Shown: positions 1 to 10,317, numbered from the stretch's first letter. The stretch: DNA of 64,000 nucleotides from Limnephilus marmoratus (GCA_917880885.1 OU862927.1:34995571-35059570), one strand, 5' to 3'. Numbers and translations are program-made. Notes: generated from the letters alone by a model not told the origin.

Positions 1-2
1 AA

Positions 3-2627
3 TGGACATTGCTGCATATCGCGGCTCTAGCGGGTAATCTTGAAGTAACTAGTCTATTGGTAGATCGAGGAGCTGACGTAGATGCTCTAGACATTAATGG
101 TTCTAAACCAATCCACATAGCTACTGCACGGGGCCACCATAATATTTTGGCATTCTTCCTGGAGCTTGGAATGAGCATTGGTGAACTGGATTCTAATGGC
201 AGGACGCTGATGCATGTTGCCGCAACAGAAGGACATCTAGCTGTTGTCCAATTTTTGATAGGCAAACATGTTGAAATCAATTCCACCAATTTAAACGGGT
301 CAACTCCTCTTCACTGTTCTGCCCAAAAGGGACACATAGAAGTCGTCAAGTTTTTATTACATAGTGGTGCAGTGTATAATGCCATCGACATACTTGATAG
401 AACCCCTTTAGATGTAACTAAAAGTCCAGATATTAAAGAAATATTGGAGTCGATTGAAAAACTATTTAAGGCTGTCAAAAGAAATGATGTCATGATGATT
501 AGCACTTTGGTTAAATACTTAGCAAATTATGTAAATGTAAAGAGCTCTGATAATGTAACACTTCTACATATTGCCTCCTGGAAGGGATTCCAAGAGGTGT
601 GCAACATTTTGTTGAAGAGCAAAGCCAATCCCAATGTTGTTGGAAAGGGCGGCAATGTTCCTCTGCATTATGCATCCAAATACTCACATCCGGAAATAGT
701 TGAATCTTTGTTGAAAAATGGCGCAGTACACAATCTTAAGGCCAACAATATGAAAACTCCGTTGGATTTTGCTACACAAAAAGATATAAAATATTTACTG
801 CAAAAAGTTGCAGTCTGTTTCAAGAAAGTGCAAACCCGCGATGTCCGGTTAATTAAAGATATTACCAAAATAAGGGACGAAGAAATCGTAAAGGCGGTGA
901 TGAAGGCTCGCGACACCGATGGCAACACGCTTGTGGTTGTTGCTATGAAAAATGATTTCCCCGATACTGACGAGTTAAAGCAAGTCTCTCAGCCCAATTT
1001 TCATACTAATTTAATGAAGGTGGAATCAATGTTTATGCGTGAAAGATTCGCAGACGCCTTAGAAATTTTAAAACAGCTTCTTGATAAAAGAATTGAAATG
1101 TTGGGAGAAGATAATCCAGGAACGCTGGACATCCAATACAAAATAGTGACGGCATTGTACAAACAGAGTAAATATTCTGAAGTCATACCCATGTTACAAG
1201 ACATCTATAAGAAGAGAGTGGAAGCATTTGGTCCCTACAACTCAGATACCCTGGACACCAGAAGTACCATTGCATTGATATTACGCCTGCTGGGAAGGGA
1301 TGAAGAGTCGTGGGATATTTTCAAAGAAGTTATGATGAAGCAACAGGAAGTACTCGGTGAGGGGCATAAGCAATTAATAAGAACTAAAATTGAGGCAGGG
1401 CTTACACTTCTAAACCTTGGGAAGTACGAAGAGGCCTTGTTCTTGTACAATCAAGTTTTGAAAACACATAGAAACATTTTAAATGCCGATCGTCCTAACT
1501 TGCTGCATTTATTAAATAATATTGCATTGGTGTTGCTTGCTCAAGGCAAATCTCATGAAGCATTTTCTTTATTTCAATCCATTTATGGATCCAGAAAAAA
1601 TGTTTTCGGACCGAACCATTCCGACACTCTCAGAGCCAGGTGCAATATGGCACTTGCTCTAGTGGACCAACACAAATCTGACGAAGCTCTACAAGTCTTT
1701 CAAGAAATATTATCTATTCAGAAGAATGTGTTGGGAGCCAATCACGTTGACACACTTTATACACAAAGGCATGTGAGGGATATATACCTCAGTCAGATGA
1801 AAATATTGGATGCCCTGAAGGTTCACAAGGAGGGGTCGGATGCGATGAATGTAATATTCGGGCCTAATTACCCGCATTCCGATATGATGGATGGAGTTTT
1901 AAAAGATGTTGAAAAATATCTTCAACAGTTCGCACAAGGTTCACAAGTCTTCTGTAATCCTTCTTGTGATTTAAATTTGCTCAAAGCAGTCAGTGAAGGT
2001 AATACGAGCGAGGTTTGTAGATTAATAGAGAATGGATCGGATGTAAACACTGCGGATGGTGAGGGTAGAACGGCGCTGCATTTTGCTACCACGGTGGAGA
2101 TTGTAGAGCTTTTGCTGGACAGCGGAGCCGATGCTAGAGTCGTGTCCCAGAAGGGGAACACCCCCTTGCATCTCGCCACGTCTCGGGCTTGCGAACAGAC
2201 GGTCAGTCTTTTGCTGCAGAACGTAAAAAGAAGCAAACCCAAAGCTTCTTTCCCCAAGTTTATCAACGCTAAAACTGTAGTGGAAGGTTCTACAGCTTTG
2301 CATGTTGCCGCTAAAAAGGGAGTAGCCGATATCGTGAGATATCTGTTGGATAACGGTGCGTGCTACAACATTCGAGACATCGATAATCTAACGCCTCTGC
2401 AATGTTCGACCAGTCTCTTTGTCATCCGACTACTGAGTTTAGCCGAGGAAGTGTTTGAGATGGCGAGAGGGGGCGGAACTATGCTTCCACAGGGGGACGG
2501 GATGCATTTGGTGGCAGTGGTGAACTCGAGAGATACAGAACACAGAACTCCCCTGCAGCTAGCAATAGTCAATGGTCACACCGGCACGGCCAGAGTTCTC
2601 GCTGGACTTTTGAAACCAGTTGAATAA
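3..2627 (+). CDS. Ankyrin-TPR-ankyrin protein, paralogue, C-terminal part
   Basis: The frame is already open at base 3, so the gene continues to the left of the window and its start is not seen. Visible part (~873 residues): about six ankyrin repeats, a linker, about seven 42-residue TPRs of kinesin-light-chain type (recurring FGPNHxDTL / LGxxHxDTL signatures, roughly residues 330-630), and a C-terminal ankyrin block. It aligns colinearly with residues ~1507-2379 of the large minus-strand gene at 30303-37421; by eye the ankyrin part is ~94% identical and the TPR part ~85%. No frameshift or internal stop, so it may be functional. Relative to the paralogue, a T-to-A change turns a Leu codon into the stop, removing five C-terminal residues. 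Ankyrin and TPR arrays are protein-binding scaffolds; the partner is unknown. Confidence 0.9.
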   Translation, partial: WTLLHIAALAGNLEVTSLLVDRGADVDALDINGSKPIHIATARGHHNILAFFLELGMSIGELDSNGRTLMHVAATEGHLAVVQFLIGKHVEINSTNLNGSTPLHCSAQKGHIEVVKFLLHSGAVYNAIDILDRTPLDVTKSPDIKEILESIEKLFKAVKRNDVMMISTLVKYLANYVNVKSSDNVTLLHIASWKGFQEVCNILLKSKANPNVVGKGGNVPLHYASKYSHPEIVESLLKNGAVHNLKANNMKTPLDFATQKDIKYLLQKVAVCFKKVQTRDVRLIKDITKIRDEEIVKAVMKARDTDGNTLVVVAMKNDFPDTDELKQVSQPNFHTNLMKVESMFMRERFADALEILKQLLDKRIEMLGEDNPGTLDIQYKIVTALYKQSKYSEVIPMLQDIYKKRVEAFGPYNSDTLDTRSTIALILRLLGRDEESWDIFKEVMMKQQEVLGEGHKQLIRTKIEAGLTLLNLGKYEEALFLYNQVLKTHRNILNADRPNLLHLLNNIALVLLAQGKSHEAFSLFQSIYGSRKNVFGPNHSDTLRARCNMALALVDQHKSDEALQVFQEILSIQKNVLGANHVDTLYTQRHVRDIYLSQMKILDALKVHKEGSDAMNVIFGPNYPHSDMMDGVLKDVEKYLQQFAQGSQVFCNPSCDLNLLKAVSEGNTSEVCRLIENGSDVNTADGEGRTALHFATTVEIVELLLDSGADARVVSQKGNTPLHLATSRACEQTVSLLLQNVKRSKPKASFPKFINAKTVVEGSTALHVAAKKGVADIVRYLLDNGACYNIRDIDNLTPLQCSTSLFVIRLLSLAEEVFEMARGGGTMLPQGDGMHLVAVVNSRDTEHRTPLQLAIVNGHTGTARVLAGLLKPVE

Positions 2628-2628
2628 A
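2623..2628 (+). promoter_or_regulatory. AATAAA overlapping the stop codon
   Basis: The stop TAA lies inside AATAAA. The paralogue reads GAATTAAGC where this copy reads GAATAAAGC, so one substitution both shortens the protein and makes a canonical poly(A) hexamer. Whether it is used is unknown; a further AATAAA run lies near 3130. Confidence 0.4.
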
Positions 2629-4104
2629 GCTGCTCCGCACAACGCAAAGCTAGCTTAGCCAACGTCTTAGCAATATTGATATAAATGTTCCCAATTCCCA
2701 TTGTTTAAGACGCCATAATATGTTTCACCTGAACACATTTAAAAATTAATAATATCGCCTATTTTAGCCCTATGACCCGAATGTGTCGATTATATAATAA
2801 GATAGAGTGTGCTGAAGTAGATATTTTGCCGATAATTTATATGGATTATGTATCATTTGTGTCATAAATTATGTCTCTTGTCTTGCCTCTCTAATTGTCA
2901 TTTGAGTAAACTTTGTATTTTTATATATTTTTATTTCTAACTGTTTTTTGTTTTTGTTTTATGTTTTCAATTTTTTATTAAAACTGTATAAAATTTAACC
3001 GTTCTATAATTTGGCTGATTGATTTTATATAAATCTTTACCTATTTTTGCTTTTTTTATAATTAACTGAGTTTTTATAACTGGGTTGTTCTCATGTGTAT
3101 GAGAACAATCTTAAAAACACAGTATAAACAAATAAATAAATAAAATGAAACAGAAAAAGTCACAAAAAATAAAAAAGGTAACGGTCGCAACTTATTATCT
3201 TACTGGGACAACACCTTAAGGGCGTTTAACCAGCCAGCGACCGAAAATCCACATTTCGTCGAAAGATGTTCTTACGATCGTACAGGGCGGTTCCAATGAG
3301 AAAGATTAATTATTCTCCTTACCAGCTTTTTAAAATTATAACTCAATATCGATTTTATTTCATTCCAAATATGCTTTAATTTATACCTACATTCAAAAAT
3401 GCTGAAAGGCGTGATGATAAAACTATTAAAATGATGTACATTTTGTAATTATTTTTTGATCATAAGTATTTATCATTTTTCAATAATGTCTAAGCAAAAT
3501 AAGAATGTAAAAAAAACTGAAATATATTAGTTTGTAAGTGCGCAAACAAATACACAAACGGACCAATTTTCGTCAAGAAACACATTTACGTATATATTTT
3601 TTAATGATTTTATTTAAACTAAAATTAAATTCTGAAACATGCGTTTCCCAGCTAATGTATTGATTTATTTTACTGCATATTATATGATTAGCAATGGGTG
3701 TTGTATAAAACAAAATCTTTTTTTTAAATTTAACAAATCTGCCAACGACCTATGGTAAAACGTTATTAAACTAAAAATTAACTTTTTTTTTTTAATTTGA
3801 AAACAGGCGAATGCTAGATAAAAGAACAGTCTTTCGAAATCAATTTATAATTTTTTGTGAAAAAGAGTAAATACGTCTAAAATCTGATTTAAAAATGACA
3901 TATTTCTGGTTTTCTCTGGTTATACCTTCTTAAGGCGCCGTATCCCCGCTCAAAAAGAAGAAGATGGAGATATATGTAATTACGATTGTTGGAGAGAGTG
4001 CGCTTATATTTAAAACGATAAAATTTAATTATTTCTTCAAACTTCGCAAAATTACTTTGTGGCATCATTAATTATATAATGAATAACAGATCGCAATAAT
4101 AATC
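2628..4104. other. 3' flank of the left paralogue, no gene
   Basis: AT-rich, no coding sequence. The first ~50 bases match the 3' flank of the right-hand gene (reverse strand near 30255-30302), then diverge; homology returns at about 3140-3225 (reverse complement of ~30025-30115). A short element at 3270-3340 recurs at 51890-51960. The rest shows no recognisable feature. Confidence 0.6.
3085..3108 (+). other. Perfect 10-bp hairpin in 3' flank
   Basis: TTGTTCTCAT and ATGAGAACAA pair around a GTGT loop, followed closely by A-rich sequence with AATAAA hexamers. It may be a 3'-UTR structure of the left paralogue; role unknown. Confidence 0.45.
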
Positions 4105-4552
4105 TGTATAAATAAAAATGAATCGCTGAAATGTATGTACGCGCATAACTTCCGAACGACTGCACCAAATTGGATAATTCTTTTTTTGTTGTGTTCGTTA
4201 TTGTCAGGACAAGGTTTGTATAAATTTACTGGTGAGCTCTCGCATTATGAAATTTGTATAAAAAAATTGCAAGAGGTGGCACCCGAGCTGTTTGAAAACA
4301 GAATCTAACAGGACTGAATGTATGAAATTCTGAAGGGGGTGGGAGGAGGGAAACTCGGGGGCGGGGTTCGTGGGACGGGGGAAGGGGGGAGTGGAATGGG
4401 AAGAGGGAAGGTGGAGGAGGCGGAGTGGGAACGCGAGAGGGGAAGAGGACGCGGGAGGCGAAAATGGAACGAGATGAGTGGGAAAGGACACGCAGGGACA
4501 AACAATTTCTTTGTTAAATGGCATGGCAACGCATGCCGGGAACCAGCTAGTA
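4105..4552 (-). repeat. Interspersed repeat, polypyrimidine family (copy A)
   Basis: Reverse copy. Read on the minus strand it runs from CTAGCTGGTTCCCGGCATGC through a long pyrimidine-only stretch (purines on this strand, 4334-4490) to GCGATTCATTTTTATTTATA. The same ends occur at 6054-6465, 14637, 20951, 27813 and 38692-39012. No TIRs or open frame; apparent proteins of Pro/Ser or Gly/Arg are low-complexity artefacts. Class unsettled (SINE or Helitron-like). Confidence 0.75.
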
Positions 4553-4574
4553 TAATAATATAATCCTTTATATT

Positions 4575-4624
4575 AACATATCCTGATGAAGATAACATTG
4601 TTATCGAAACATGTAGATATTGTT
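4575..4624 (+). ncRNA. Hammerhead-ribozyme-like motif 1
   Basis: Core CTGATGA (4583-4589) and GAAAC (4606-4610) flank a 6-bp helix (GATAAC/GTTATC, loop ATT). Outer strands AACATATC (4575-4582) and GATATTGTT (4616-4624) pair with one bulge as stem I; between GAAA and stem I lies the palindrome ACATGT, a minimal stem III. One extra A sits between the core and helix II. Minimal type I hammerheads are known in Penelope-like retroelements; the downstream GTGGTTTATACAAAGTGATC also follows motif 2. Cleavage activity is untested. Confidence 0.5.
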
Positions 4625-5004
4625 TATAATATAGTGGTTTATACAAAGTGATCTGCTTTTCATTAGATAAAATTTAAGCTAAAATTGTGAAAATTTTTAA
4701 TAAAACACGACTCGTTTAAAATAGAGCAAAAATCTCTTGGGAGCGGTCTAAATCAGCATTTAAAGAAACACTGTGAATTTTTTCACACATATGACTTGTA
4801 AAATAACTGAAACAGACGTGAAAATCATTATTTTCTGAGCATATTTTGCGATTTTTTTCTATCGAGGGAGTTTCATGTAATTTGCTTTTCGGCGTGGAAA
4901 TGTATAGATATTATCTTCTAAAAAAACATATATCTTTTTGAGAGCTTAAAACTTCAAATGTTTACGGGGGATATGAAAGAAATCGGTAGAAAATCGGGTA
5001 CGGC

Positions 5005-5175
5005 GGCTTAAGCCATTCGGCTATTGGGACTTATTTATTTAGGTATGTCATTATTGCAAGATTCGAACCCCTATCTAGAAAGTGTCTTGGCTAATTTTGT
5101 TATCCATTTTTGTTTTTAATAAGCGACATCTAGTGACTTTCCTGCAAGTTAGGATGAATATTTATTTTTATTTTT
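5005..5175. other. Segmental-duplication homology resumes
   Basis: Matches the reverse complement of about 29895-30030 (shared: an ATTGCAAGAT stretch, a GACATCTAxTGA segment, and GGATGAATATTTATTTTTA). In the right arm this block follows directly on the block matching 3140-3225, so ~1.8 kb (about 3230-5005, including copy A) was inserted in the left arm or lost from the right. Confidence 0.6.
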
Positions 5176-5204
5176 AACTTTATTTAATTAAATACTTGCA
5201 GTTA

Positions 5205-5480
5205 AAAACCCGCTCCGCTGTTTTTGCAGCTAGGCCCTGCGTGCGGCTTTTAGTTCCCCTCCCCAATCTCAAGTTCTCCTTCTACCCCTCTCCTTCGCAC
5301 CCTTCCGAGTTCCCCTTTTCCCCTTCCCCCTCCCCATTTCCCTCCCCCAAACCCCCACCCCCACCCTCACCTCCTCCACCCTACCCCGGTTTTCAGATTT
5401 TCTGCCGAACCTTCGTCCGCACCGAAACTTTGCAAAAGATACATGGTAAATTTAGTCTTGAGAATATTGTGATTGTAAAC
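5205..5480 (+). repeat. Polypyrimidine-rich repeat fragment
   Basis: A ~150-base stretch of almost pure C/T (CCCTCCCC, CCTTCC motifs, 5255-5395) inside unique-looking ends. It resembles the tract of the copy A family but its flanks (CCCGCTCCGC on the left, TTTCTGCCGAACC on the right) differ, so it may be another family. No plausible protein. Confidence 0.5.
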
Positions 5481-5734
5481 GCAATTTAAATTAAAATACT
5501 CAATTAGGTCCTTCCTTTATAATGTACATAAGTGTTGGTTATTGACAAATTTTTGTTCCAAGAAGTAGTTGACGTATTTATTAATTGTTAGTAATATAAA
5601 AAAAAAAAATTTTTTTTACATACTTCAATTATTGCTTTTTTATTTCATTTAACACATGTTAACTGTTTGTATAAGTGTAAAAAATAAGCCAAATTTCAGT
5701 AAACAGTAGATTTTTAATATGTCTAAAAAAGTTT

Positions 5735-5802
5735 CGGTTTCGGTTTCAGCTACCGAATATTCGGTTTCGGTTTCGGTAGAAAGTCCTGTTTCGGTCGGAT
5801 AC
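5735..5802 (+). repeat. TTTCGG hexamer cluster around ACCGAATATTCGGT
   Basis: Seven or more TTTCGG/TTCGGT units surround a short palindrome ACCGAATATTCGGT. Such sequence is seen near ends of some insect DNA transposons; no boundary or target duplication could be defined. Confidence 0.4.
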
Positions 5803-6053
5803 TAATTTTTAACTCCAAATGATGTCAGGAATCACAAATCAAGTAAAACCCTGTATAATGTATATATGTATATTATACCTACCTATTATATCTAACTTCT
5901 AATAAATAAACCTGCTATATACTTAATACTTATATTTAAATACATCTACTTTTGGACCGTCTTTTTTTTTTTCTAGAGCTTATTTAGAAAACTGTAATTC
6001 AAATCCCTACTTAATGTTATTTAATCGTAAATGTTACTACTTTTTATTTAATA

Positions 6054-6465
6054 CTAGCTGGTTCCCGGCATGCGTTGCTATGCCATTTAATAAAGAAATT
6101 GTTTCTCCCTGCGTGTCCTTTCACATTCGTCTCGTTCCCCTTCCGCCTCCCCTTCCTCTCCCGCGTCCCCTTCCCTTCTCGCGTTCACACTCGCACCCCC
6201 CTCCCGAGTTCCCCTCCCCCCTTCGAGTTCCCCTCCACCCTCATGGGTTCACAGAATACATTCAGTCCCGGTACATTAAGTTTTCAAACAGCTCGCGTGC
6301 CACCTATTGCAATTTTTTATTACAAATTTCAAAATGTCAGAGATCACCAGTAATTTTATACAAACCATGTATTGACAAAATCAACCACAACAAAAAAAGA
6401 ATTATCAAATTTGGTGAAGTCGTTTGGAAGTTATGCGCGTACATACGTTTTTATTTATATAGATA
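6054..6465 (+). repeat. Interspersed repeat, polypyrimidine family (copy B)
   Basis: Begins CTAGCTGGTTCCCGGCATGC, passes through a C/T-only tract (6135-6240), and ends near GTTATGCGCGTACATACGTT and TTTATTTATA. Best short full-length example of the family. Apparent Pro-rich proteins arise only from the pyrimidine tract. Confidence 0.75.
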
Positions 6466-6484
6466 GATTAATAATTTAAAAAAA

Positions 6485-6570
6485 AAACTTATCTTATATA
6501 ATTATGATGAATGTTTGTATGTGTATTATTTGTATAATGCACTGTTTATAATAAATAAATTAACGATTTA
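6485..6570 (+). repeat. LINE-like 3' tail fragment
   Basis: GTATAATGCACTGTTTATAATAAATAAAT-type sequence recurs inverted at about 24190-24260. It looks like the shared 3' UTR end of a retroposon. Confidence 0.4.
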
Positions 6571-6609
6571 ATATTTTTTTATTTGAACCACCACTGGAGT
6601 TATGAAGCG

Positions 6610-7375
6610 CATTATGGTACTGACACACTTGCTCATTAACAAGCCGGCTTATAAGCATGCTCATTATTGAGCATGCTTATCAACTGTACACATTTGCTCA
6701 TAAATGAGCAGGCTTGGTTTGAGCTTTCTTATGAAGGAGGATGTTCAAAGCCAACAATTGAACACACATGCTCTTTGAGCATGCTCAAATCAAATAAATT
6801 TCAAATGGAGACAGTTGCATTCGTCCAGAACTAAACCAAATTTTTTTTTGCTTGCAAACGCAATTATTTAAGAATCTTCTGACGAAAGAAAATTAAACGG
6901 CTGATTTGGATCCAAGATGTCAACAAATCCGAAAAATTAAAAACTAAATGCTAATTTCAATAGAATGCGGTTTTATTTTGGAGGTAAAGGAAGTTTTGGG
7001 AAATTTGGAAATCTATTTTGGGTATTTTGGTGACCTTGTGTTCCAAATATATTCGTGATTCCCATAATAAATAAGTGAAAAACAAGGTTTTTCGTCATTT
7101 AAGGTATTTTGACATTTTTGCAAAGAACGCGCAGGCCCGAACTGAGATCGGATCGAAATGAGCATGCTAATAAGCTAGCCTGTTCACACATGCTTAGAGG
7201 CTTCCCCTTCCACCCGATAATGCTCATTCTCATTGATCAAACGGCTGTTGATTTGTGAGCTTGCTCATTTGGCTTCAAATGAGCATGCTCAATACTAGCT
7301 ACGTCACTGAGACACATGCTACTGGGTAGCATGCTCTTTGGCTTCAAATGAGCAAGCTCTTCTTAGCAAGGTATT
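6610..7375. repeat. GAGCATGCTC palindrome-rich region
   Basis: At least a dozen TGAGCATGCTCA / TGAGCAAGCTC-type words, in two clusters (6610-6800 and 7150-7370), separated by ~350 bp of ordinary AT-rich DNA. The two clusters look like subterminal repeats of one ~760-bp MITE, but I could not define matching termini. No coding sequence. Confidence 0.5.
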
Positions 7376-7639
7376 ATTTAAATTTTTGTTTTTGAACTGA
7401 AAACTTTTTTAGTACAGTTATGATTTACAACTCGATGAAACGAAAAAGAGACACTAAAAAGAGACAAACACATACCTGTATAGGATTTACCATGCGAGAG
7501 AATGAGATAGACTAATCGGTCTTCTCTTTGTGCGGTGCTTCGTAGCCTCTCCATTTTTATCTACTTTAGTTTTCTGAAGGTCTGACTTCTACCACTAGTG
7601 AACTGCACACTTGTATTTTTTCTTAACGTTCACGCCAGT

Positions 7640-7855
7640 GAATTTTTTTTTATATTAACAACAGGGCCTATATCATCTTTGGGGATGATGTGTGGAAGGT
7701 CCTTTTAGGAAAGGAAAGAGAGGAAGTTCTGGGAAGGAAAATGATATTAGTGGTAGGTAGGAATCTGGGGGTCAGTGTATCCCTCCCACTGCGGTGCAAG
7801 GCGATGTTCCGAGAGAGTACGACTGGAGAAGACCAAGCATGCTTCTTTCCATTCC
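7640..7855 (-). mobile_element. LINE 3'-end module, truncated
   Basis: Reverse copy of the 3' module found six more times here (CACAGCATC, AAAGATGACATAGGCCCTGA). This copy breaks off inside the GGCCCTGAGG hairpin. On the minus strand it follows the reverse-transcriptase fragment at 7856-8292, giving a chimaeric ORF. Confidence 0.6.
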
Positions 7856-8292
7856 GCGTTGACAGGTTATAATTTTGTGTTTGATTTTGGATGTGTATTT
7901 CCATGTTTGACATGCGTATGTAGGTTAGGCATGGTAGGAGGCTTGATGTCATAACTTTTGTTTTAATATTTATTGGCATGTTGCTTTTAAATATTTCTCT
8001 CAAGGACCAGTATTTATTCCAAGTAATTTGTGCTCGTCTTTCTACTTCTAGCTCATTTAGTTTTCTGTCGAAGCCTATTTGTTTTCCAAGGTAGATGTAT
8101 TTTTCTGTATATTTCAAAGTTTCATTGTCTACTGATATTCTTCTGTTTATGCTGTTTGTCATGACCATTGTTTTGGAAAGATTCATTTCCAGTCCTACCT
8201 GTTTGATGGCTGCGTTTAGTGAATCAATCATGGTTTGTAGTTGTGTGCTAGATTCTGATAAGAGTACTAAATCATCTGCGAAGCAGATGTAG
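7856..8292 (-). pseudogene. RTE-like LINE reverse transcriptase fragment
   Basis: Minus-strand reading gives the RT active-site box FADDLVLL (near 8250-8285), then palm/thumb sequence with CG-poor, uninterrupted coding for ~150 residues (…NLSKTMVM…, …YLGKQIGFD…, …LPCLTYI). This matches the C-terminal RT region of RTE-type non-LTR retrotransposons. The 5' part of ORF2 (endonuclease, fingers) is missing and the 3' end is replaced by another LINE's 3' module, so it is a dead fragment. Confidence 0.75.
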
Positions 8293-8372
8293 AAGAAGAC
8301 GAAGAAGAGTAAGACGAAGAAGAAGACGAAGACGAAGAAGAGTACTAAATCATCTGTGAAGCAGATGATTTA
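8284..8372 (+). repeat. GAAGAC purine tract between duplicated RT words
   Basis: Imperfect GAAGAA/GAAGAC repeats separate two copies of GAGTACTAAATCATCTG, the second extended into the palindrome AAATCATCTG…CAGATGATTT. It looks like local slippage next to the LINE fragment. Confidence 0.45.
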
Positions 8373-8574
8373 TTTCTCTTATCAGATTATTATTATAGTA
8401 ATTTACGCTAATATGTTTTTATAAAGTAATTAACAATTTTATTTCATCAAGCGATAGAAAAAGCTTCAACTTATCCTAGGCATATTTTTTGGTATTCTTA
8501 ATGTAAACCAATTCATAGTAAAGATTCAACTAGAAGATAGTAAAATCACCTATTAATCTTCTATTAATGATTTT

Positions 8575-9015
8575 TTATTATAATCTTTATTTTTTTATTA
8601 TTATAATCTTTATTTATTGAGTTACATAGGTGATTGTGCTGTGCCTGTCTCACTAGGAGTTCCTGTGTTGAGAGCAGGCGCATTTTAGCATAAATAGTTT
8701 AAAACAAAAATAAGGATAACAATAATAATTTTATTTACATTTAAAGTAAAAGTACAAGGACAATCAGCATCGTACCAATGGGAAAGCATGCATTAGGAGG
8801 TTCTAAAAATATTGTTAACGTATGATCTGTCTTTGCTAGTGATCCAAAACTTGGTATCTGATTTGTATTTTACGTGATTAGTGTGCTGTCTAATGATCAG
8901 TAGAAGTGTATTATAAAGTTTTGTTGCAAAGTGCCTAAAGTTTCTTTGACCAAACGTTGTTTTGGCGAAAGGGATAAGTAAGAGATATTGTACTTTGGTT
9001 CTCGTATCACGAACA
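8575..9015 (-). pseudogene. LINE ORF2 C-terminus and 3' UTR
   Basis: Minus-strand translation between 8760 and 9010 reads …FAKTTFGQRNFRHFATKLYN…, the conserved tail after RT in jockey/CR1-type LINEs (TxFGQRxF…YN.L). A 3' UTR with AATAAAGATT runs down to ~8575. RT and endonuclease are absent: a 5'-truncated retrocopy. Confidence 0.6.
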
Positions 9016-9018
9016 GTT

Positions 9019-9130
9019 TAGATAATAATTTAGAAGCACTCGAAATAAAGAAAGCCGTTAAACCAAAAACCCAAATCCTTAATAATCAGTTAAATGTGTC
9101 CAACAGTCCGATATTAGGAATATTTCCCAT
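9019..9130. repeat. 110-bp dispersed repeat, copy 1
   Basis: From AATAATTTAGAAGCACTCG to GTCCGATATTAGG, ~93% identical to 12457-12560 in the same orientation. Identity unknown; possibly a LINE or MITE fragment. Confidence 0.6.
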
Positions 9131-9348
9131 AAACTAAAAAAAACCCGTAGCCACTTTATTCCTTAATCACCTGTTCAAATGACGTTTTGTCCCGGTAGAT
9201 ATAATGTAATTATTCATTAGATATACCCGTCTCTTTCTCTCTATCACTATGTAGGATGTTAATTACACTCTCTCACTCTTACTTTATATTATGTTTTGTC
9301 TCTGTCTGTATGTATATATAAGCTCACACAATGTATTTTTTCATCAGT

Positions 9349-9410
9349 TTTAATTTATACCCTGAAGATGCTTGTATTAAGCGAAACCGGTCGGTAAATA
9401 AAAATTAAAT
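9349..9410 (+). ncRNA. Hammerhead-ribozyme-like motif 2
   Basis: Core CTGAAGA (9362-9368), helix II GCTT/AAGC, then GAAA (9383-9386) leading into a 3-bp stem III (ACC/GGT, loop GGTC) and the expected cleavage site after GTA (9396). TTTAATTT (9349-9356) and AAATTAAA (9402-9409) can pair as distal stem I. One extra T precedes helix II, as the extra A does in motif 1. The flank GTGGTTACAAACAAAGTGATTG resembles that of motif 1, so both probably come from one Penelope-like family. Confidence 0.5.
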
Positions 9411-9429
9411 CAATAAATCGTGGTTACAA

Positions 9430-10317
9430 ACAAAGTGATTGTTTTCCTTTAATTAAGTTTAGATATTGTCAAAAACAGTTCTATGTTTGAATAGATAAAT
9501 TAGTATATTTTTGGCATAGTTGCCTAATGTCCAAACACCGATTCTCCTAAAGATTTCATCCGAACTGCTTGTGATCGGTAGTTTTGGAATAATCTTTATA
9601 ATTAGTTTCTGGGTTTATAGATCTAGATTATATCACAAATTTTGGGCTTTTATTGTAGCAACAATATCCAGCAACAATAAATAGTCCTTTTAGATTGTTT
9701 TAATTACACAATATCATGTTTTATTATCACAATGCAACGGGAAGGACACAAACCCGCACCCTTTCACTTTCTCTGTTCAATGTCGACCACTCAACCAAAC
9801 ACTAGGCAAAGTCCTTCCACGACAATCATTAATTGTTTTGATTGGTCACACCACAAAATGCCTTACACTTTCATTAAATTATGACGTTATTACAGTTTTA
9901 AATAACGGCTAGTTTTGATTGAAATAAAGATTAACATTAACTTGGTCAAACTTTTGTTTGATCGGTCAAGGTAAATGTATTATTTTAATTTCCTCGTACG
10001 TATAACAAATAAGTTGCATGGTTGTGCATTTACACAACACATAGCTAAATTTACTTAATAATTTTATCTATACACCATACACCCTGTGTTTGTAGTTAGT
10101 TTTGTCATAGGTTCCCTTCCTACCCATCCCTAAATACCTGTCATTTTATATTACCCACATCAGTCATTAATCGACCTTCTCCTCATAAACATATATATTC
10201 AAATTCCGCTCTTCGCTCTCCGCCGGTCAAGTCCCCCAGCGCAAAATAACGTACAGCAATAACATATATGTAGTTATTGATATTCGACAGCTATTTATTA
10301 AAACAAGCATCTTTACG
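9430..10317. other. Non-coding stretch
   Basis: No gene, repeat boundary or open frame that I can support. Mixed AT-rich sequence, probably old transposon debris. Confidence 0.4.
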
